From Jannaschia maritima (GTDB lineage Bacteria > Pseudomonadota > Alphaproteobacteria > Rhodobacterales > Rhodobacteraceae), in NCBI RefSeq assembly GCF_030973515.1, contig NZ_JARGZA010000023.1:1-47033 (forward strand): a DNA stretch of 47,033 nucleotides, written 5' to 3'. The translations under genes and the position numbers were made by a program. This document shows positions 44,342 to 47,033 of this stretch, one piece after another (the first letter of the stretch is position 1; every line of letters starts with the position of its first letter). The notes under the pieces are model-generated. The model saw only the letters and a list, made by a program, of their open reading frames with translations. It was not told the origin of the DNA and did not search any database.

Positions 44342-46017
44342 GACATCAACGCGGCGAAGGTGGCCGGCGGCTGATCCCCCAATGCGTTCGCGACGCTTCG
44401 GACCTCCGTGCGGGTGGCCTCGCCGGGCGGGATCCCGATGACGACGTGCTGCCCGGCGCGTGCGCCCCAATCTCGGATGTGAGGCAGAGGCGGCAGCATC
44501 TCCACCTCTATCCGTGCGCCGTCCGCCCCACGGCGATCGAGAATGCCGACAGCGGCGCGCAGTACGGCTTCGGTGTCTTCCACCTCTCGCGTCGATCCAA
44601 GGGCGGTCACGTGAACCGCGCGGTCGGGCCAACGGCGCGGGCCCGTCGTGGCGAACAGGAGGCCTAGTTGCTCCGCGAAGCGGCGCAGTCGTCGTGGCGG
44701 GCGCCCACCACGCCTCAGGAAACGCCGGGCGCTTCGGACCAGCTTAGGTCGGATCGGCGGCAGCACTCGGGACGAAAAGCCGCCCCGAAGGTCTTCGGAT
44801 GTCCGGATCCGATCGCCCAACACGTCCATTGCCAGGATCGGCACGGTCGCCAGTACGGCGCCGACGATGAACCCAACGATCGTGTTGAAGAGCACCTTCG
44901 GAGATGTCGGATAGATCGGCACCTGAGCTTCGGAGATCGTCCGCACCTGCGAAAGACGCGCCTCTCGCGCCAGATCGGTGCGGACACGCCGCTGTTGGAG
45001 TTCCGCGAGTTCCGCTTCCATCGAAGCGATCCGTTGCTCGACGTCGGCCAGGGTGTTCTGAGCCGCATCCAGTTCCCGAAGGGCGTCCTGGGCGGCGCGA
45101 AGGTTGGCCTCGCGCTCCGCGAAACGGACCTCGGCCGTGGCGATGGACGCGCGTGCCGTGACGAGTGCTTGGCGAAACTGACGGGCCAAATCCCCATCGC
45201 TCTCGTTTTCGACGCTATCCTCCAACCCGGAGATCGTCGCGCGCGCCTCCGCCATGTCGATCCGTGCGTCCTGCAGAGCTTCAAGCGCCGCCGCGCGGCC
45301 GGCCAGGAGGTTCTCCCGCTCCGCGGCGACGTCGACCACGCCCAGCGCCGATCCGATTGCCTGCCGTTCGTCCATCAGTTCCGACAGCAGCGCCTCGTTG
45401 CGGTCCACGATGACGTCGAGGCTTCGGTCTACCTCCGCCGCATCGTTCCGCAGGTCTGTTTGCGCCAGCTCGACATAGGCGGCCGCGAGCGCGTTCGCGG
45501 CCCGCGCCGCGATGACGGGTTCGGTATGGCTGACCGTGACGAGGAGGATGTAGGACCCTTCCACGATCTCGACGCTCGTCGCACCCCGCAGGTCGTTGAT
45601 GTAGGCTTCGATCTCCGTGGGGGGGACGAAGAAGCCCGAGTTCAGGATGCGGAGCCACCGAAAGACGTCGGTCCGAAGACGGTCGAACGCATCGGGCGGC
45701 GCGGAAAGGCCCCCCCCACCACTCTGCTCAATCACAATATCGACCGCCCGCTCCATCACCGGACGCGAAAGAATCCGTTCGATATGGGTTTGGGCGATGA
45801 TCGTCGCCGGATTGAACTGGCTCACGCCAAGGAATGCGCTATTGAACTGGAGGTCCTCCGCCGAGGGCTGCATGTTCAGCGTAACGGACGATTCGTAGAT
45901 CGGCATCGTCCGAAGCAGGACCATGCTGATCGCCAGCGCGCCGAGGCCCCCGACCACGGCGGCCCCCAGAATCGTCCAGCGGAATTGGCGGAACAATTCT
46001 CGGTAATGGGCTAGCAT
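44338..46017 (-). CDS. Wzz/GumC-type polysaccharide chain-length protein with degenerate kinase-like tail (559 aa)
   Basis: Polysaccharide co-polymerase: inner-membrane helix at about 13-35, a Wzz-type periplasmic domain beginning MPIYESSVTLNMQ, a long coiled coil (about 215-350, rich in AERENLLAGRAAAL-like heptads), the proline-containing region QVPIYPTSPKVLF and a second helix at about 375-400. The cytoplasmic tail (about 420-559) has a Rossmann-like pattern, RAVHVTALGSTREVEDTEAV and QHVVIGIPPGEATRTEV, resembling BY-kinases but without Walker A or tyrosine cluster. It overlaps the deacetylase by 4 bases and starts 7 bases after the upstream gene. Confidence 0.87.
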   Translation of the reverse strand: MLAHYRELFRQFRWTILGAAVVGGLGALAISMVLLRTMPIYESSVTLNMQPSAEDLQFNSAFLGVSQFNPATIIAQTHIERILSRPVMERAVDIVIEQSGGGGLSAPPDAFDRLRTDVFRWLRILNSGFFVPPTEIEAYINDLRGATSVEIVEGSYILLVTVSHTEPVIAARAANALAAAYVELAQTDLRNDAAEVDRSLDVIVDRNEALLSELMDERQAIGSALGVVDVAAERENLLAGRAAALEALQDARIDMAEARATISGLEDSVENESDGDLARQFRQALVTARASIATAEVRFAEREANLRAAQDALRELDAAQNTLADVEQRIASMEAELAELQQRRVRTDLAREARLSQVRTISEAQVPIYPTSPKVLFNTIVGFIVGAVLATVPILAMDVLGDRIRTSEDLRGGFSSRVLPPIRPKLVRSARRFLRRGGRPPRRLRRFAEQLGLLFATTGPRRWPDRAVHVTALGSTREVEDTEAVLRAAVGILDRRGADGARIEVEMLPPLPHIRDWGARAGQHVVIGIPPGEATRTEVRSVANALGDQPPATFAALMS

Positions 46018-46024
46018 CGTGCCG

Positions 46025-47033
46025 TCACCGTGTCGCCAGAAGGGCGGGCACGTCCGGGCCGGCGAACGTCATGGCACCGTCCGGGCAGGCCCCCGGATCG
46101 GCCGACAGCCGGCCGCGGGCGGCATCGGCAAGGCAGAGCGCGCCGTCCGCGCCGCGCAGGGCCCCGGCCGCGTTGCCCCATGCGATCGTCACCCGCCCAT
46201 CACCTTCGCCGCGAAGCTCGTAATGCCCCGGACCGACGACCGCGACGCGCGTCCGCTGGCCGATAAGGCGGGCCAGCGCACGGTAGGCATAGACGCCGGG
46301 CTTGGCCTTCGCATCGGGCGTATAGAGCGCCGTCCGGCGGTTCCCGTAGCTCGCGCCGCCCGACTCGCCCAGGCGGAACCACAGGCAGAACCGCGCCCCG
46401 GCGGCCAGGACGTTGAGGTTGCGCTCGATCACGGCCCGGAAGTGATCCGCCTCCGTGTAGCGACCGCCGTAGTCCAGCGTCGGCCCCCCGCATTCGGAGG
46501 AAAGGACCGGCTTGCCGGACAGGCGCTCGATCAGCGCGATCCGCGCCGCGTCGCGGGCTTCGGGGCCATAGAGGTGGACCGACGCCATGTCGAACGGGGC
46601 GCGCCGCAGCACCGGCAGGACGCGGCCGTCGATAATGCCCGCGATCTGCGCCCCGCGCATGTCGGCCCGCGTCAGCACCGTTTCCGATGTGGCGCTCCAG
46701 CTCTGGCGCACGGGGATGTCTCGACCGTCCCGCGCCACAAGCAGCACGTCGAGGTTGAACGCTGCAATCCCACCCATCACGAACGTCGCAGCCGCATCCT
46801 CCGCCTTTACCGCATCGTGCGCCGGCCGCACGTAGTCGACGAGCTGCTCGGCGCTGCCGGCCCCGCCGCCCGGCCCGCGCGTGGACAGGCCCCCCTCGCG
46901 CGCGAAGGCGAAGGCGGACTGGATGCCGGGCGTTTCCAGAACGATGCGCCCCGCGCGGGTCAGCAGGTCGTCCTTCTGCTGCAAGGACAGGTTGCCGCGG
47001 GCGCGCACGAACACGTTCGCGGCCTCGAGCTCC
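46025..47033 (-). CDS. Partial open frame joining an RND-efflux-like segment to a glycosidase-like domain
   Basis: Read from the window edge, the first about 55 residues (ELEAANVFVRARGNLSLQQK to GGLSTRGPGG) look like the porter domain of RND efflux permeases, where xVFVRARGNLSxxEKD is conserved. From about residue 60 (EQLVDYVRPAHDAVKAEDAA) the sequence changes to a soluble enzyme-like region: FDMASVHLYGPEARD, KPVLSSECGGPTLDYGGRYT and ARFCLWFRLGESG, a pattern of clan-A type glycoside hydrolases. The join falls near 46845-46880 in a GC-rich repeat-like tract. The glycosidase part is in the right place for the polysaccharide operon (7 bases ahead of the chain-length gene). The 5' end is outside the window. 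Confidence 0.6.
   Translation of the reverse strand, partial: ELEAANVFVRARGNLSLQQKDDLLTRAGRIVLETPGIQSAFAFAREGGLSTRGPGGGAGSAEQLVDYVRPAHDAVKAEDAAATFVMGGIAAFNLDVLLVARDGRDIPVRQSWSATSETVLTRADMRGAQIAGIIDGRVLPVLRRAPFDMASVHLYGPEARDAARIALIERLSGKPVLSSECGGPTLDYGGRYTEADHFRAVIERNLNVLAAGARFCLWFRLGESGGASYGNRRTALYTPDAKAKPGVYAYRALARLIGQRTRVAVVGPGHYELRGEGDGRVTIAWGNAAGALRGADGALCLADAARGRLSADPGACPDGAMTFAGPDVPALLATR

Overview
The window is high-GC DNA with the gene content of a marine alphaproteobacterium, most likely of the Rhodobacterales (Roseobacter-like). The indicators are two complete tripartite tricarboxylate transporter (TTT) gene sets, a secreted protein with a VPLPA-type C-terminal sorting signal, many 4-base ATGA/GTGA gene overlaps, and a sulfotransferase inside a polysaccharide cluster. 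No marker gene allows a species call; the taxon is inference.

Layout. 1-2474: the end of a YnjBCD-type ABC importer (solute-binding protein tail, double-length permease, ATPase). 2596-4797: katG, followed by a clear terminator. 4921-7140 (minus): a possible operon of a small membrane protein, a two-TM K+-type channel and an LtrA-family membrane protein. 7239-8568: a serine recombinase divergent from a HigBA-like toxin-antitoxin pair, with a dyad between them. 8810-9445: a VPLPA-CTERM secreted protein. 9515-13169 (minus): a multi-PAS hybrid histidine kinase and an OmpR-type regulator. 13296-13799: a small acidic protein of unknown role.

14144-26396 is a sugar-acid type uptake and catabolism region. 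One unit (19400 to 14144, minus) carries an enolase-superfamily dehydratase, an odd solute-binding-like protein without a signal peptide, and TctC-TctB-TctA. It faces a LacI-type regulator across a near-perfect 20-bp operator. A second unit comprises an SMP-30 type lactonase and an SDR dehydrogenase (minus), a LysR regulator (minus), and a second divergent TctC-TctB-TctA set (plus). A plausible reading is import of an organic or sugar acid, followed by dehydrogenase, lactonase and dehydratase steps. A second LacI regulator (27220-28269) follows after an 0.8-kb non-coding stretch that holds two diverged copies of a structured repeat.

28343-28419 is tRNA-Arg(CCU). Directly behind it lies the most interesting part of the window: a tight three-gene operon (28530-34507) encoding an MmeI-like DNA methyltransferase without a nuclease domain, a superfamily 2 DExH helicase, and a T5orf172/GIY-YIG nuclease. 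This looks like a modular restriction or anti-phage system. The methyltransferase has a lower-GC internal segment exactly where its specificity domain should be, and the helicase C-terminus and nuclease N-terminus share a sequence motif. After about 1.3 kb of mostly non-coding DNA, 35808-47033 is a polysaccharide locus: sugar transferase and flippase (plus); sulfotransferase, two glycosyltransferases, O-antigen-ligase-like protein, polysaccharide deacetylase and chain-length protein (minus). It ends in an open frame that appears to join an RND-efflux fragment to a glycosidase-like domain, either a true fusion or an assembly chimera.
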